Numbered from the stretch's first letter, positions 10,738 to 22,977 are shown. The stretch is 64,000 nucleotides of DNA from Adiantum capillus-veneris (GCA_014529385.2 CM043966.1:143454711-143518710), one strand, 5' to 3'. Program-made: numbers and translations. The notes: generated by a model from the letters alone, not told the origin.

Positions 10738-11733
10738 GGTAATAACTAAAGTTGTCATTTTTGTTGGTTAAAACTTTATGGAAGGAATTTATCCTTTAGA
10801 GCTTTAATCTTTAAAGATTTTTTTTTTGAGATTTTAAAGCTAATCCAATGAGGAGCTAGAGTTTTTTTTATTAGAAGGTAAAAATTTGAATTAAAGAAAG
10901 TGAAAATGTTACATGGATCCACAGGTAGGGGAAGGGTCACCCCGAGACGTTAGAGTTTTAGGACTTACTAACTTAGAACTTTAAAGCTTTTAAAGTGGGA
11001 TTTACAACTTAGGGATCTACAGTTTTAATTTGTAAAAGGCGCTCTAGAGCTTAAAAATGTAGAATTTTTAAAGTGGGGTGTAGAGCATAGGGATCTAAAG
11101 CTTAGGGTGTAGAGCTTAAGGGTGCTTTTTTAATTCAATTCACTATGCCTATGTTTTTTTTAAAGCTTAGAGTCGTATAGATTTTAAAGTGGGATCTAGC
11201 CTTAGATCAAGGCCTAAAATTGACGCTTTTTTTTTTGTCAAGGACTAGGTAATAACTAAAGTTGTTATTTTTGTTGGTTAAAACTTTATGGAAGGAATTT
11301 ATCCTTTAGAGCTTTAATCTTTAAAGATTTTTTTTTTTAAGATTTTAAAGCTAATCCAATGAGCAACTGGAGTTTTTTTTTATTAGAAGGTAAAAATTTG
11401 AATTAAAGAAAGTGAAAATGTTACATGGATCCAGAGGTAGGGGGAGCGAGACGTTAGAGTTTTAGGGCTTACTAACTTAGAACTTTAAAGATTTTAAAGT
11501 GGGATTTACAACTTAGGGATCTACAATTTTAATTTGTAAAAGGCGCTCTAGAGCTTAAAAATGTAGAATTTTTAAAGTGGGGTGTAGAGCATAGGGATTT
11601 AAAACTTAGGGTGATTTTTTAATTCAATTCACTATGCTTATGTTTTTTTTAAAAGCTTAGAGTCGTAGAGATTTTAAAGTGGAATCTAGCTTCAGATCAA
11701 AGCCTAAAATTGACGCTTTTTTTGTCAAGGGCT
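10738..11733. repeat. Tandem duplication, two units of about 510 bp
   Basis: Unit one is 10738-11247 and unit two 11248-about 11733. Both begin GGTAATAACTAAAGTTGT and end near TTGACGCTTTTTTTGTCAAGG. They differ by scattered substitutions, T-run length changes and one internal deletion. Inside each unit the short phrase 'TAGAGCTTA(GGG)' recurs, giving a satellite-like look. No coding potential. Confidence 0.85.
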
Positions 11734-12282
11734 ATTTTGCCTATCAAAACAAGTGCTTTAAAAAAACCTCATGTCATTTGACATGCTAGAATCTCAAAAT
11801 TGCCCATCATTTTTTGTGTTTATATCTTTAAGTTAACGTTATATATGGAAAATTATATAAATTGATTGCATTACACAAAAGCATATGAAAGGGTACTTGA
11901 AAAATTGTATCTCAAGAAGAAAATTTTATCAGCTTGGCATGATTCCATACATTATGTTTGTGTTTATCCTATCAAAACACCACTTTGATACTCTTCAATC
12001 CTTCATCGCGGTCAACATTTATGATGTAATCTGTAAATCACTTTCTCTATGGATCAATATGATTACCATCCTAGTAGTTTTTGGATTCACTTTCATGTTC
12101 TTTATTAGTTTCCTTAATTTGGCAGGCCTTGTGATTTTATCACTTGTTCTCTTTGTCTTCACTTTTATACATCAATGGATTTAGGTCCTTTCTCTAGGAG
12201 GGTTTTTTTCTATTTTCTTGCCATCTTGAAAGAGATTCGAATGATGGTGGCTCCCCATTAACCCCTTGATTGGTCAGGGATT
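11734..12282. other. AT-rich spacer, no supported gene
   Basis: A plus-strand 99-codon open frame at 11885-12184 is hydrophobic, but this is expected from T-rich sequence and it has no recognisable motif. I do not call it a gene. Confidence 0.4.
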
Positions 12283-12405
12283 TTTTTTTAAAAAGCGGGC
12301 TTTCAGTGTTTGTAGGTTTAAAAAAAGGTCAAAAAATGATTTTTTCATATGTATATATGTTGGAGGGAAGTTTTAAGCAAAAAATAAGTAAAAAAACTTT
12401 TTTGC
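12283..12405. repeat. Right copy of the 120-bp direct repeat
   Basis: Partner of 10217-10340, same orientation, with small indels including an insertion of TGTTGGA after the CATATGTATATA block. The pair could be terminal repeats of a short non-coding element or a simple segmental duplication. Confidence 0.75.
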
Positions 12406-13143
12406 AAAAAAAAAGTCAAATTTTGGCTCTTAGTGACCCACGTTTTTGTTGATGTGGCCACACTCCTTTACTCCCTTCACTTTCAAAAAGCTAGAGAGAG
12501 AAAGTGACCTCTTAAGTCCACATCCTACATGTGTCTAAAAAAAAGGCTAGAAAAGCCTACTCAAAACTAGCTTCTTGAATGCCCTTGTCCCCGTAACCCT
12601 ACACAACATTAGCCTTAATCCCTAAAAATTAGGATTCCTTACAAGGCCCAGGCGTGTGTGAGTTAGGAGACTTTCCCATATCTCCTTAAAACCCTCAGCT
12701 AGCTACTCATTGGGTTAGTTGAGCCAAAAAAGTAAATAAATCAAAAAAATATATATATTATGGCCCATTTGTGTGTAAATATTTCATTGTATATAGGGCT
12801 TAAATATAAGAAATTTTCATAATTATTTTGATATTTATTTAAATATTTCTACCTAGGTGTGCATTATTTGCCTATGTATGCTATGTACATTGACTCACCA
12901 TTACCACAATTTTTCTTATCGTTTTGCAGACTCTTTATTCCATATAGAAATATTTCATGCAAGCTTCTCTTTTTTTCTTTTTGTGAGTCCCCTTCAAGGA
13001 AAAACCTCAAAAAAATACCTTCCACCATTAGTCGTTGCCTTTCACTAAACTCCTATTTTCTACATGCATTTTTTCTTACCTCTTGTAAATAAATATACAC
13101 CCATAAAAACAAATGAGGGCCTTTCTCATTTAATTCTCTATAT

Positions 13144-13147
<4 letters not shown>

Positions 13148-13175
<28 letters not shown>

Positions 13176-13176
13176 T
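13148..13176. repeat. (AT)n microsatellite
   Basis: About 14 uninterrupted AT dinucleotides in AT-rich surroundings. Confidence 0.9.
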
Positions 13177-14866
13177 TCACACTATTCTAGATTCCATAAA
13201 TTGTTTATATATACTAGCCTTTTTTTTAATCACAACCATATATTATATTTATGCATAATCCACAACCATGCATATTTTCAAACCCCTAAGAATCTATTAG
13301 GTCATGCTCTCATGCAAGGGGGGGCTCACCTTTGGAGCCTTATGCAAATTAAACAAAAAGGGGGCCACTGAAGATTTTTTTGTTAAGAAAAATAGGCTTT
13401 TTAGTGGGATTTTTTATATCTATCTCCACTCCAAATTTGAAGTGGTGTTTAAAAGAAAAAATGTGGACTAAGAGTTGAATAATTATCTCAAAAATTTTGA
13501 TAATTTTTGGAGCTACCAACGATGAGATAGGATTTTTTGGGTGGACCCCAATCTGCCCACTTTTCTCACAAGTAACCCATAGTCTTCTCTCACCTCCTTT
13601 CCTCCTTCCACACATACTCACACACTCATCCTTCTCCATCATCAAAACATACGCCCTTCATGTCTTCTTTCATCTTCTTCACCATTTTCATCTCTCCCTT
13701 ACTCCATAGCTCAAAAATTATTGTCTCTACACACGTATAGCCCAAATTCTCTCTCTAGAATCAAACTCATATTACCATAACCTCTTCATCCTTTCACAAA
13801 AAGACAAAAAGTCAGCAAATAGACAAGCTCAAGCTCTTCAAAAGGAGGATTTTGATGATGAAAAATTCAACTTTTTCATGGTCACAAAAACTACACCGAT
13901 GGAGTTCTACAACTGCTTCATTCACTGGAGGAGATAGGTGGAAAAGTCCCTTTCCATCTTGTGGTGTCCATCAAATTGTGTATATTCTCATCCTTCTCTT
14001 ACTTTTTATAATTGTATAAATCATGTAATGCACCTTGAGTGCATATGCCATGTAATTTTAACCCATCCTACTAACTACAAATTACTAACACTAATGACTA
14101 ACCCTTCTTGTAAATTGCACACTTTACTCTTGGAGTAGGCAACCTCACACAAAAAATCTCTAGAATCTTCTCTACTTCACCTCAATAATTCTCTCCTCTT
14201 GAGTCCACATCCATGTGACTCAAGAGACAAGAGAGCCCCACTCTCATAAGAACATATAAAAAATTTCATAAACATGGTATCTATGTAAATGTTAATCAGG
14301 AGATAATCCTAATAAGAGCTCTCCTCACCTATAAATAGAGCCATTTTTCCTTTTTAAAGAGCATGATCTCTACACTATTGCTCACTACTTTGAGCATATC
14401 ATTCTCCATCTTAGTTATAGGGAGAGAAAGTGAGCTCTCTATACACCCCTACTTGTGGTGTATATGGAAGCTTTTTTAACCAATTTGTAGCATTGCAAAG
14501 GAGTGAGTGATTCATAACTTCTAATCAAAATTATATTGTGCATCAATTGAATCAATAAGTTGGGTGTAACCGCGGTTCAAAACTCTCTTGAGTCTCTCCA
14601 ATTCACGCTTGGCAACCTCATTTCATTTGGTTAAGGTGACGCGTTTTCATTTTGAGATTCTTTTGCAGTATTTGCTTGTATGTGACTCAAGAGCTTTTGT
14701 GTTTGTTTTGTTACTTGGAAAAATACTATAAGAGGGTTGTATGGTGAGAGGGCTCTCATAACCCTAAGATAATGTGTAGATTGCAACATCATCAAACTTA
14801 ATTGTGTCTCTTGCCAAGCTATTTAAACACCCGCGTCAATCATTAACATTGAAGCTAAATTCTTGC

Positions 14867-14872
<6 letters not shown>

Positions 14873-14954
<82 letters not shown>
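14873..14954. repeat. Compound (CT)n(AT)n microsatellite
   Basis: (CT)14 at 14873-14900 directly joined to (AT)27 at 14901-14954. Confidence 0.95.
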
Positions 14955-14956
<2 letters not shown>

Positions 14957-15178
14957 TGTGTGTATATTTGTAGCATTGATATTAGTGATAGTGTACCCTT
15001 CCTTCTCGCTTATTGCATCCTAGTTCGCTCTATAACTAAGTGGTACCCTTTCACTCGTTTGGCGGTGGGTTTGTTGTTGTTGTTTCTTGCTTGTGGTTGC
15101 CCTAGCCCCAATTGAGCAGCATGGGAGCCTTGCGCAGTGTTTAGAGGTCACCTCTCTTGTTGCCCACCCCGGACCGCC

Positions 15179-15811
15179 TCAGTAGCTCAAAGCTAAAACT
15201 CTGTCCAATTGCAAATATTGTAAATACAACAACCTTTTCTGCCAAGCATTTGTTTGCTCTTCATCTAAATGACAACAATTTGAGTGCAGGGATCTCCGCT
15301 TCAATTGGCAATAAATCTTCCTTGCCATAAACCAAGTGATAAGGAGAAAATCATGTGCTTGTTTTGATAGCAATCCTGTACGCCCATAATGCACAAGGCA
15401 ACTCTAAATCCCAAGTCTTCCCATGTGTCTGGGTCATCTTTGTTAAGATCTTCAGTAACTCTCCATTGAATCTCTCATTGAGACCATTGCTTTGTGGATA
15501 ATAAGGAGAATTGTATATATGTTGTATATTGAGCTTCTCACATAAGAAATCAAACAACTCTCCTATAAATCTTGGTCCTCTATCAGAAAGTAGCTCTAGG
15601 GGCACACCAAATTTGTAGCATATATGCTCATAAACAAACTTCTCTATCTCCTTATTGGTAATCTGTTTGATAGCTTTAGCTTCTACCCATCGTGACAACT
15701 AATCCACTGCTGCTGTCAAAATGTAAGCATTTCTTTTGCTAGTCATAGGTAAAGGTCCAATTGCATCAAGATCCCATTTTTCAAACACATTCGAAAAGCT
15801 AGAATTGTTTT
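15179..15811 (-). pseudogene. Integrase core of the Tat-like gypsy element
   Basis: The region 15811-15699 carries the first catalytic aspartate context (KWDLDAIGPLP). The block 15698-15351 carries the second (ELLSDRGPRFIGELFDF) and the glutamate (YYPQSNGLNERFNGE), then WAYRIAIKTST. A frame change near 15360 continues to QTNAWQKRLLYLQYL at about 15215, matching the post-core helix of gypsy integrases. An in-frame stop separates the blocks at about 15700. The C-terminal DNA-binding part and the 3' LTR are missing. Confidence 0.8.
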
Positions 15812-16450
15812 TCACAATTCGGGCTTCAAAATTCTCTTTAACATCTGCTGGCAGGGCAAACACGACTTGCACCAATGGTTAACATCCCATTGAATGCTTG
15901 GCCACACATAGCCTTCTTGCAAAATTTTATGCAACATGATCTTCATAGCAAAATGGCCTCCACAAGATCCCTCATGATTTTCTTCCAAGATCTTGTATAT
16001 TTCCTCTTTCCAGGGCACATGACGCAAGACTAAATCACTTCCTTTTATGTAAAGCACATCATCAAGTTTTTTGTATTTCCTGGCTTTTCTTATAAACACA
16101 TATTTTTTGGGGGATGTTAAACCCTCAGGTAGGACACCTGTCAACAGAAAATCCATTTCCTTTGATAACACTTTCCTCCCATGATATAAAGGGGCATTTT
16201 CCTTCAACACAAACACACAAGTAATCATCTCTTGGGCAACATCATGAGCTTCTTCATTTTGAGACCTCTCAATATGATGCAAACTCCATGCTTCAAACTT
16301 TTTGAGCAACGATTTCACCTTGAAGCATAAATTCTTGAGTTTAGAATTCTTATTCTTCCGTACTCCCAATACTTGCTTCACGACCAACATCTCCTTTGAT
16401 TTGCAAGAGTCTAATTCCCAAATGTAAACAAATGTGTAAACCACCTTCAA
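15812..16450 (-). pseudogene. Second (archaeal-type) RNase H and integrase zinc-binding domain
   Basis: A 212-codon open block. The first 75 residues (ELDSCKSKEMLVVKQVLG, then a helix, then HHIERSQNEEAHDVAQE) match the additional RNase H of Tat-type gypsy elements, with the D of ELDS and the ...N.EAHD.A pattern. Further on, HEGSCGGHFAMKI and CKSCLPCQQ form the HHCC zinc-binding motif of integrase. It lies between the RT/RNase H block and the integrase core, as expected. Confidence 0.75.
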
Positions 16451-16723
16451 GATCCATGTACTCTACTTCATTCTTACTTTTTGCATCAAGTTTCCTCTCA
16501 AAGTAGCATCATGACTTCTTCAATAAGAGCCATCAAAGTATAACAGTGAAGCATCAGAGATGGCAAGAGTCTCAACTTTCTTCTTACGCATCACCTCTTC
16601 TTTAGCCAAAACAAGAGTGTCTTTATAAGTGAGTAAATCTGCCAGGGTAGCCCGAGTACTCTCTTGCACCAAAAAGGTGAACTAAAACTCCTAAAGTTCA
16701 ATAACCCATTTCATCACTGTTTT

Positions 16724-18136
16724 TTATATATTTGAATTAATAAACAAATGGGGAAGCAATGAATAACTGGTGAGAAAGGTGAATGACTTTTGCAGCAAGT
16801 AGTGTCTGGATTGCCTGCAAGCATAAACCATATTGGTCATCACCAATTTAATTTTAGAGAAATCTCTTTCATGAGGAGTCTTCACTCTGCTAGCATAATG
16901 AGCAGACTTCATATACTGAGATTCCTTCACTTTTTGCAACAATATGGCCCCAATAGCATCATCTCCCACTGATGGGTTAACATAAAACTTCTTTTCCTAG
17001 TCAGGAGCTTGCATAATGGATAGTGTACTCAAAACCTCTTTGACTTTATCAAAAACATCATTAAAGTCATGAGACCACTCAAAGGGATCATTCTTAATTG
17101 TTTGCTGCAATAGATACAATAGTTGTGATGCCAAAGGTATGAAACGACACAGATATTTAACTTTCTATATGAAAGTGGCAAATTGTCTGGTATCTTTTGG
17201 CTATGACAGCAACAACAAAGCCTGCACTTTCTCTGGATTTGCTTCGATTCCATTTTCTGAAATCACGTGTCCAAGTAGCTTTACCCTTGGCTGTGCCAAA
17301 TGACATTTCTTAGGGTTCAACTGACCCTCGCATTCATCATACCTTGCAAAATTCATTTCAAGCTTTTAAACATGCTCTTTCCTTGAACTGTATACACAAA
17401 AATCATCTATGAATCCTTTGACAAACTTCCCAAGGAACGGGATAAGGACCCAATCCACTTTTCTTTCAAAATCTCCAAGCCCATTTGTCAACCCAAAAGG
17501 AAGGCAGCAAAAGCAGAAACAACCCCATGGCGTGATGAAAGTAGTCTTTTTCCGGTCTTCAGGAGCAAGGATAAGCTGAAAATATCCTAAATAACCATCA
17601 CAGATACTTTATCTTTCAAAGCCAACCACTGCATCTAAAAGTTGATCAATGAAAGGTAAAGGGTAAGGATCTTTCTTGGTCACTGCATTTAATGGCTTGT
17701 AATCAACACAAACTCTCCAACGCCCATCTTTTTTTGGAGTGACCACTACACGGCTCACCCATTCAACATTATCAACTGGCACAATGAACCCTACATCCAA
17801 GAGTTTATCCACTTCTTCCTTTAAAGCATTCATTTTCTCCTTACCCATCCTTCTTAATTTCTGTCGTATTGGCTTTGCCCCTTCAACTAGCTCAATCTTC
17901 ATAGGATCCCCAACAGAATCCCTTATTTCTTGGTATGAAGTGATGAAAAGATCTAGAAACCTGTCCAACATTGTTAAGTACTCCCTTATTTCTCCTTGCA
18001 TCAAATTAGTACTCAACATATTTTGAATAAACTCTTTCTTCACTGGCAATTCCTGTTTAGGTTGCATCAACTCTTCAAGTTGCTCTAAACGGCTTGAAGT
18101 GTTTATATTCCCTGACACTTGCAATATTTCACCCAC
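16724..18136 (-). pseudogene. Reverse transcriptase and first RNase H of the Tat-like gypsy element
   Basis: 18136-17609 is open and encodes the RT start: DKLLDVGFIVPVDNVEWVSR, VTPKKDGRWRVCVDY and LNAVTKKDPYPLPFIDQ. After a stop, another frame (about 17590-17365) gives LAPEDRKKTTFITPWG, LPFGLTNG and the catalytic loop GFIDDFCVYSS, a variant of YxDD. Downstream comes LLGHVISENGIE, and at 16969-16724 the RNase H part (GDDAIGAILLQ, YASRVKTPHERDFS, YACRQSRHYLL). Stops and frameshifts make it inactive. Confidence 0.8.
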
Positions 18137-18610
18137 TTATGCCTTCTCCTCGTCCAGCAACAAGAATGACACTTCACCCTCATCACTGGAACTGGAAGTA
18201 GAGCTACTTTCTGAATCTTCAGAACTATCTTCCATGGTAACTTCGGATTCATCATTCTCACTCGCATCTGCTAGTGCCATAGGTTGCTTGGTAGTCATAT
18301 CAAACACCCTCTTTTCACCCTTCTTGCCATACACACAGATTGTGCCCTTGCCCCAATCTTGCACAACACCAACATCTCTCGACCAAGGTTGTCCCAGTGG
18401 CATAACATGAAAGTTTACTATAACCTTCACGTTAAAGACTTCAACTTCCAAATTCTTAATCATCCCCAAACACTTCACTTTGGCATGGTTTGCTAGTCGA
18501 ATCTGTAACCCAAAGATTCCGCATGTAATGAGACCCAATCTCTCGACACATGACTATGTGATCACACAAACTTGAGCATCTCCATCAATGTAGGCCTCTC
18601 CCATGCCCAC
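18137..18610 (-). pseudogene. Aspartic protease and acidic linker of the Tat-like gypsy element
   Basis: At about 18590-18545 the frame reads AYIDGDAQVCVIT, where DGD stands at the usual DTG/DSG place. A stop interrupts it, then an open block 18538-18137 carries RLANHAKVKCLGMIKNLEVEV and HVMPLGQPWSRDVGV, matching the flap and C-terminal half of plant gypsy proteases. The block ends with a Ser/Glu/Asp-rich linker before RT. The altered catalytic triplet plus the stop imply loss of function. Confidence 0.65.
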
Positions 18611-20016
18611 ACCTTTGTGCCAGGCGTTCACCACACGACAAATGTCAGGTAACTCTCACACAACCAACACTCTGAATTGTCCATGCTTCGGCTCTTTCTC
18701 TGGATTCACTAATGACTTCCACTGCCTCTTGTGTTTGGGCACCATATTCACCAACTGTCCAAAAGTACAATCTACTTTCCTCCCAATCAGGTCCTCCTTT
18801 AAACTGTAAGTTGTTTGGCCTTCCCCCAAAGGTAGATTTGCTACTTCAAACCGTCTACGAGGTCTTCTCTTCCTCTTGGCTTTTGCATCTTCACCCTCTT
18901 TCTCCTTCCCTTTCTTTTTTCTAGGACCTAGAGTGGCATAGCCTTCCCTCTCTCTTTTGCCCATAGGCAGCATATCTGTTTCTTTCTTTTCAACCCGCAC
19001 AATACCCACATGACCACCAGAGAAGGTTGAGGCCTGATTTTCCTGTTTAGTACCTTGACCTCCCCATATATCCAATGCATAATCATTAGCCCTCTTAGGA
19101 ATCTGTTGTGGGGGAGTGGGAACATATCACCTCCCATCCTTGTTGGCTTTTAACAATAAGTGATGATGTGACCAAGTTCACCACAATTATAACACGTATG
19201 AATGAACCTCCTCTGCGACTCAAAGACACCTTGTCCACGACCCACATTCGCATTAGGCTGAGCTTCACATGCCTGGGCCATTCCTCTACCACGACAGCGA
19301 CCAAGAACACTGAGTCGCAATTCCTACATCATGGTCATCATGTCTTGCATATTTCGTTGTAACTGTTCAGTATTCGTAACCCTTTGAGCAGGTTGAGCTC
19401 TGGTCTCTTCCTAATTTTTCTCCCTTTGGCCACCATTCCTTTGCACATGGAACGCTTTCTGATACTCATTAAGTCTTTGAGCCTTCCATTCTTTCTCCCT
19501 GGAAATAGTAACTGCTTCCTCAAAGGTGGCGGGCCTTTTTAGCTCAACTTTGAACTTCAGGCTTTCTTTTAAGTTGGCCACAAAATGGTCCTTCTTTAAC
19601 ATGGATGGAAGGATTTTATTTCCCAAAGCTCGGGCCCATTTCCCATAAACGGGTGAATTGCATGAAAAAATCATCAACACTTTGATAGCCTTTTGAGTGT
19701 ACCCCAAAATTTCATGCCAAACTTCATCAGGCACTTCAATGGATCTGTATTGTGCTGGGAAAGCTTGCTTCACACGATTGTAGTCCAAAATCACCCCAGG
19801 AGTTTGTGCCTACACCAACACTTCATGATTGTGTAACCAAACTTTTGCCTCTTCCTGTAAACTGTATTGCAGCAGTCGCAACAATATAGCTTGGTCTAGT
19901 ATATTTCGCAGTAAGCAATTGACTTCCAATTTTTCAATAAAAATATGTGCATTCTCATTAGGCAATCCATGAAACTGTGGAAACTCGTCCGCCATGTTTG
20001 ATTGCCACAAAAACAC
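18611..20016 (-). pseudogene. gag of the Tat-like gypsy element with CCHC zinc knuckle
   Basis: Starts MADEFPQFHGLPNENAHIF at about 19995, a typical capsid start (PQFHG..NENA..F). It continues in the block 19794-19411 with RVKQAFPAQYRSI and ATFEEAVTISREKEW. A zinc knuckle CYNCGELGHI..YC is read at about 19190-19142. The Lys/Arg-rich block 19075-18656 leads to the protease. Several frame changes separate these pieces. Confidence 0.7.
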
Positions 20017-20305
20017 TTACATGTGACGTCGAAAGCTCAAGGGATGTCGATGGATCGCTCCAGTACCTAATCCACTTCATACTGGGTAACCGACCCCCCA
20101 ATGCTTGGCTTCACAAAACCTCACAACCCTCCAAAGGCTACAATCCAATTATATGACCGCCTCAAGTGTTTTCCACAATTTGCACATACATAGGTGGTTG
20201 TCCATAAACACCCACATCCCTTTTACATCTCTGCCTGCATAATAGACATATTTCACAGGATTTGGAGCATAGGAGCACTTGCTCCTCCATGGGGGCACCA
20301 AACGA
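20017..20305 (-). promoter_or_regulatory. Leader of the Tat-like gypsy element, with primer-site region
   Basis: Just inside the LTR end at 20306 the minus strand reads TCGTTTGGTGCCCCCATGG. TGGTGCCCCC would pair with a tRNA 3' end GGGGGCACCA; I could not name the tRNA. At 20038-20150 there is a block strikingly similar to one in the copia leader at 42803-42912. Confidence 0.5.
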
Positions 20306-21148
20306 TGTTAGCATGCAAACGGCAAGAAAAACAAGTGCCTCTATAGCCTTGTACGAATCACACCGTCGAAAGGAAGAACTATCACACCGTCGAAAACACC
20401 TGTGGTAAACAACTGTAGAGATTTATGAAAAAACCTTCAAGAATGGAACACACTAAAAATCATGAGAAATAGAGGACATCATGACAAAGCTCATCTCGTG
20501 GAGATGTCCGTAGAGTATCCATAGGCAAAAAATAGATGAGAAATGAAGAAGTTATGGCCACTCGAACATGGAGGTGTCCTTTCTCTTACTAAAAAATGAG
20601 CTCTCTGGAAGTTGTGCAGGTGTTGCAGCTATTAAAATGGGGGCTTTCTTATCTCTTATCCCCAAGATTTTTCTCTCTCTTTTTAGCCAACAAGGCTCTC
20701 TCTCAAGGCATCTTTTAACTGGCTCCTTTTAGGCCTTTTTTTGACAAAAAATGAGGTGTTGGTGACCCTTTGACCAAGAAATGGGGTGGGGGCAACTGGT
20801 CGGGGACCAAAAAAATGACCATGCGCCTGGGCAAGTGGTGTGAACAAACTAAAAAATGCTCCATCTCTCTCCTCTAGCCTCCACGAGCCCCCCAACCCCA
20901 CCAAGCCAAGCTTGCATCAAGTGATACACCTAAAGGGCACTCCCCCTTTAGGCTATATACCCTCCCTCCACCTTCCACTTTTTCCTTCTCATGTGGGATT
21001 ATCCTCATGACACATGGCAACCTTCTCAAGCTTCCCAACTCCCTCATGCCCAAAAATTCCCAGATTTTCCCCAAAACATGCGAGCTTCTCGGACAACTTC
21101 CTGCAAGCATAACTTGCTGCTCCGGTCACCAAATGACACACCGTAACA
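20306..21148 (-). repeat. 5' LTR of the Tat-like gypsy element
   Basis: On the minus strand it starts TGTTACGG and ends GCTAACA, so the termini form the inverted pair TGTTA/TAACA (843 bp). A TATA-like GGGTATATAGCC lies at about 20950-20962 on the minus strand. The position fits: primer site and gag follow on the inside. No partner LTR exists in the window, so the boundaries rest on termini and context only. Confidence 0.6.
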
Positions 21149-21360
21149 CATGGTTCGAAGCCCATCATCTCGGCTACATCTAGAATTTTGAAACCTCAGT
21201 ATTTTTAATTCCAATTGTCAAGTTGGACCAGTTGGGCTTGTTGCATGCACCCACAATCACCTTCTAAGTTGAGACCGCCCACTTCAGATGCCTGTAACTC
21301 ATGATGCACAGGTCAGATTCACGAGCTATAAAGCACGTCTAAAAATACTTATTAAAAACC

Positions 21361-21974
21361 ATGTTTTGGAGACTCGAACGACTCAAAACATCAGCACTCA
21401 AGCTTGGCAAAATCACACCTTTTTACATGAATTTTTACACGGCTAGTTCCAAGACTTGCAGGACTATGTACACATATATACATGAGGCTAGTGGGCAAGC
21501 TTTTTGGCACAACTTAGTGACTTTATGCTCATCCAAAAAATGCCTGACAATGGCAAGGAGAAAATATGCACTCTCCCACTTTCTACATTATGCCACCCCT
21601 AGTTACAAAAACATGATTGAGCCTATTCCCTTATCATAGGAGTGGTCGAAGTTAGCTCCCACCCCCTTCTTGAGATATGGAGCATTGAGACGGTAAGGAA
21701 GGGCCCCTTTGTGTATGTGTACTCTCAAGACTATGAGCGTCATACCCTACGTAAGAGCTCAACTATTGACCACATTTCAACATTCTTTCTTTGCATTTTC
21801 AATCGAGACAATTCTCTATGTATCTTCTCTCCCACGCAATTTGTAGAATTTTGATTGCCACCCTCAAATATCCACAATTTTCAAGCATCAAGCATCAAGA
21901 GCCATGAGAAACTCACCATAGAGTATGCAACATGTTTTGTTTGGTCCCGCATGTCATATTTGACCTTGGAATAT

Positions 21975-22045
<71 letters not shown>
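21361..22045 (+). pseudogene. Degenerate LINE 3' end (ORF2 C-terminus) ending in (TC)n
   Basis: Plus-strand copy of the same LINE family as 46226-50520. Shared landmarks are YxxPxYKxM then EPIPLS, the position of the former zinc knuckle, ST.DHI.T/RTCF and, at the DNA level, TTTGGTCCC..A.GTCATATTTGACCT just before the tail. The tail is (TC)n at 21977-22045. Stops and frameshifts throughout. The 5' limit of the copy is uncertain; homology is convincing from about 21440. Confidence 0.7.
21977..22045 (+). repeat. (TC)n tail of the degenerate LINE copy
   Basis: About 34 TC units directly after the LINE 3' sequence. The other LINE copy has the same (TC)n in the same place relative to its strand, so this microsatellite is part of the element. 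Confidence 0.8.
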
Positions 22046-22046
<1 letters not shown>

Positions 22047-22860
22047 GCTCCCTCCCTCCCTCCTAATGGCTCCAGAAAAAATGTCTGCTTCGACTACTAG
22101 AACCCTACCTTCACCTTTTTGAGTTATACTCTAGCTCCCTCCCTCCTAATGGCTCCAGAAAAAATAAATTCACTACTACACATGCAAAGCGCATGGTGCA
22201 AAGAACCTCTAAAGAGCATAAGAGGCTAAAGGAAAGGAAAACAAGGAAAAAGATATGAATCCACATTGGAATCACCTCTTTATAAGGACATGAGAAGGAC
22301 TGCTTGGACTACTACAATAGTTCCAACATCAATAAGCAACAGGAAATCCTTTTGGATGGGTCGTATGCTCATCTTCAAAGTATGATTGAAGAATGCAAAG
22401 CTAATGGAGAGAAGATCAAAAGGAAGTATAACAATGGGGTGCGCCTCATAACACACATCCAACAAGTACTCCATTCCCTCCCGGCAAATTTGAATGGAAG
22501 TTGATATGTGATTGGATTGGTATTATGGGTTTGTAACGGTCATGTTGTGTCCATGGTCCTGTTTTGTAACTTCTGGTTGAAATGTGTCCCCCCTTGCAAC
22601 ATTGTAATCAGCGTCTCTTTCTTAATAAAAATCTCTCGCGCCCCTTTTTGTCCAAAGAAAAAAGGACATGAGAAGTCTTTTGACTTTTCATTGTCATGGG
22701 ACTTTTCATTTCCTACACTCACCCTTCATATCATGGCTTGGATGTAAATAAATCCCCATCAATAATGAGATCCTCCCCCCCAAACCACAAAAGAAAAAAA
22801 ATCCTTTGGGCTTAGCTGGCGGCAATTGCGTGTAGATTGGGCTTGTGGGCATCGTATGTG

Positions 22861-22862
<2 letters not shown>
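22046..22862 (-). repeat. Dispersed promoter-like repeat (copy 1) and short direct repeats
   Basis: AGCTCCCTCC..TAATGGCTCCAGAAAAAA occurs twice, at 22046 and 22133. The stretch 22195-22750 is related to 44580-44700, 45462-45600 and 50535-50740. Shared features are a minus-strand TATA sequence (here TATAAAGAGG at 22275-22284), an AAAGA/GGAAA-rich leader and upstream GTCTTTTGACTTT.CAT..TCAT. An open frame 22304-22504 has no recognised motif. Confidence 0.5.
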
Positions 22863-22953
<91 letters not shown>

Positions 22954-22977
22954 GTGCGTGTGTGTGTGTGTGTGTGC

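Larger units (their letters stand above)
12406..15178. other. Gene-poor AT-rich region with possible LTR-type promoter
   Basis: No supported coding sequence. It holds the microsatellites at 13148-13176 and 14873-14954. A plant-type TATA sequence (CCTATAAATAGAG, 14328-14340) lies on the plus strand, followed by a pyrimidine-rich leader-like stretch. That layout resembles the U3-R part of a solo LTR, but I could not identify both ends. Confidence 0.35.
15179..21148 (-). mobile_element. Decayed Ty3/gypsy element with dual RNase H (Tat-like), 3' truncated
   Basis: Minus-strand element in the order 5' LTR (20306-21148), primer site, leader, gag with CCHC, protease, RT, RNase H, second RNase H, integrase. 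The coding parts are split by many stops and frameshifts. No 3' LTR is present: recognisable integrase sequence ends near 15180. The second RNase H before the integrase is a hallmark of the Tat group of non-chromoviral plant gypsy elements, so I place it there. Truncation and decay show an old, dead copy. Confidence 0.8.

Noticed and set aside
11885-12184. Plus-strand 99-codon hydrophobic frame that looks like a membrane protein
   Set aside because: T-rich sequence gives Phe/Ile/Leu-rich frames by chance; no start context, neighbour or homology pattern supports it.
14873-15115. Plus-strand 103-codon frame with Ser-Leu then Ile-Tyr repeats
   Set aside because: Translation of the (CT)n(AT)n microsatellite.
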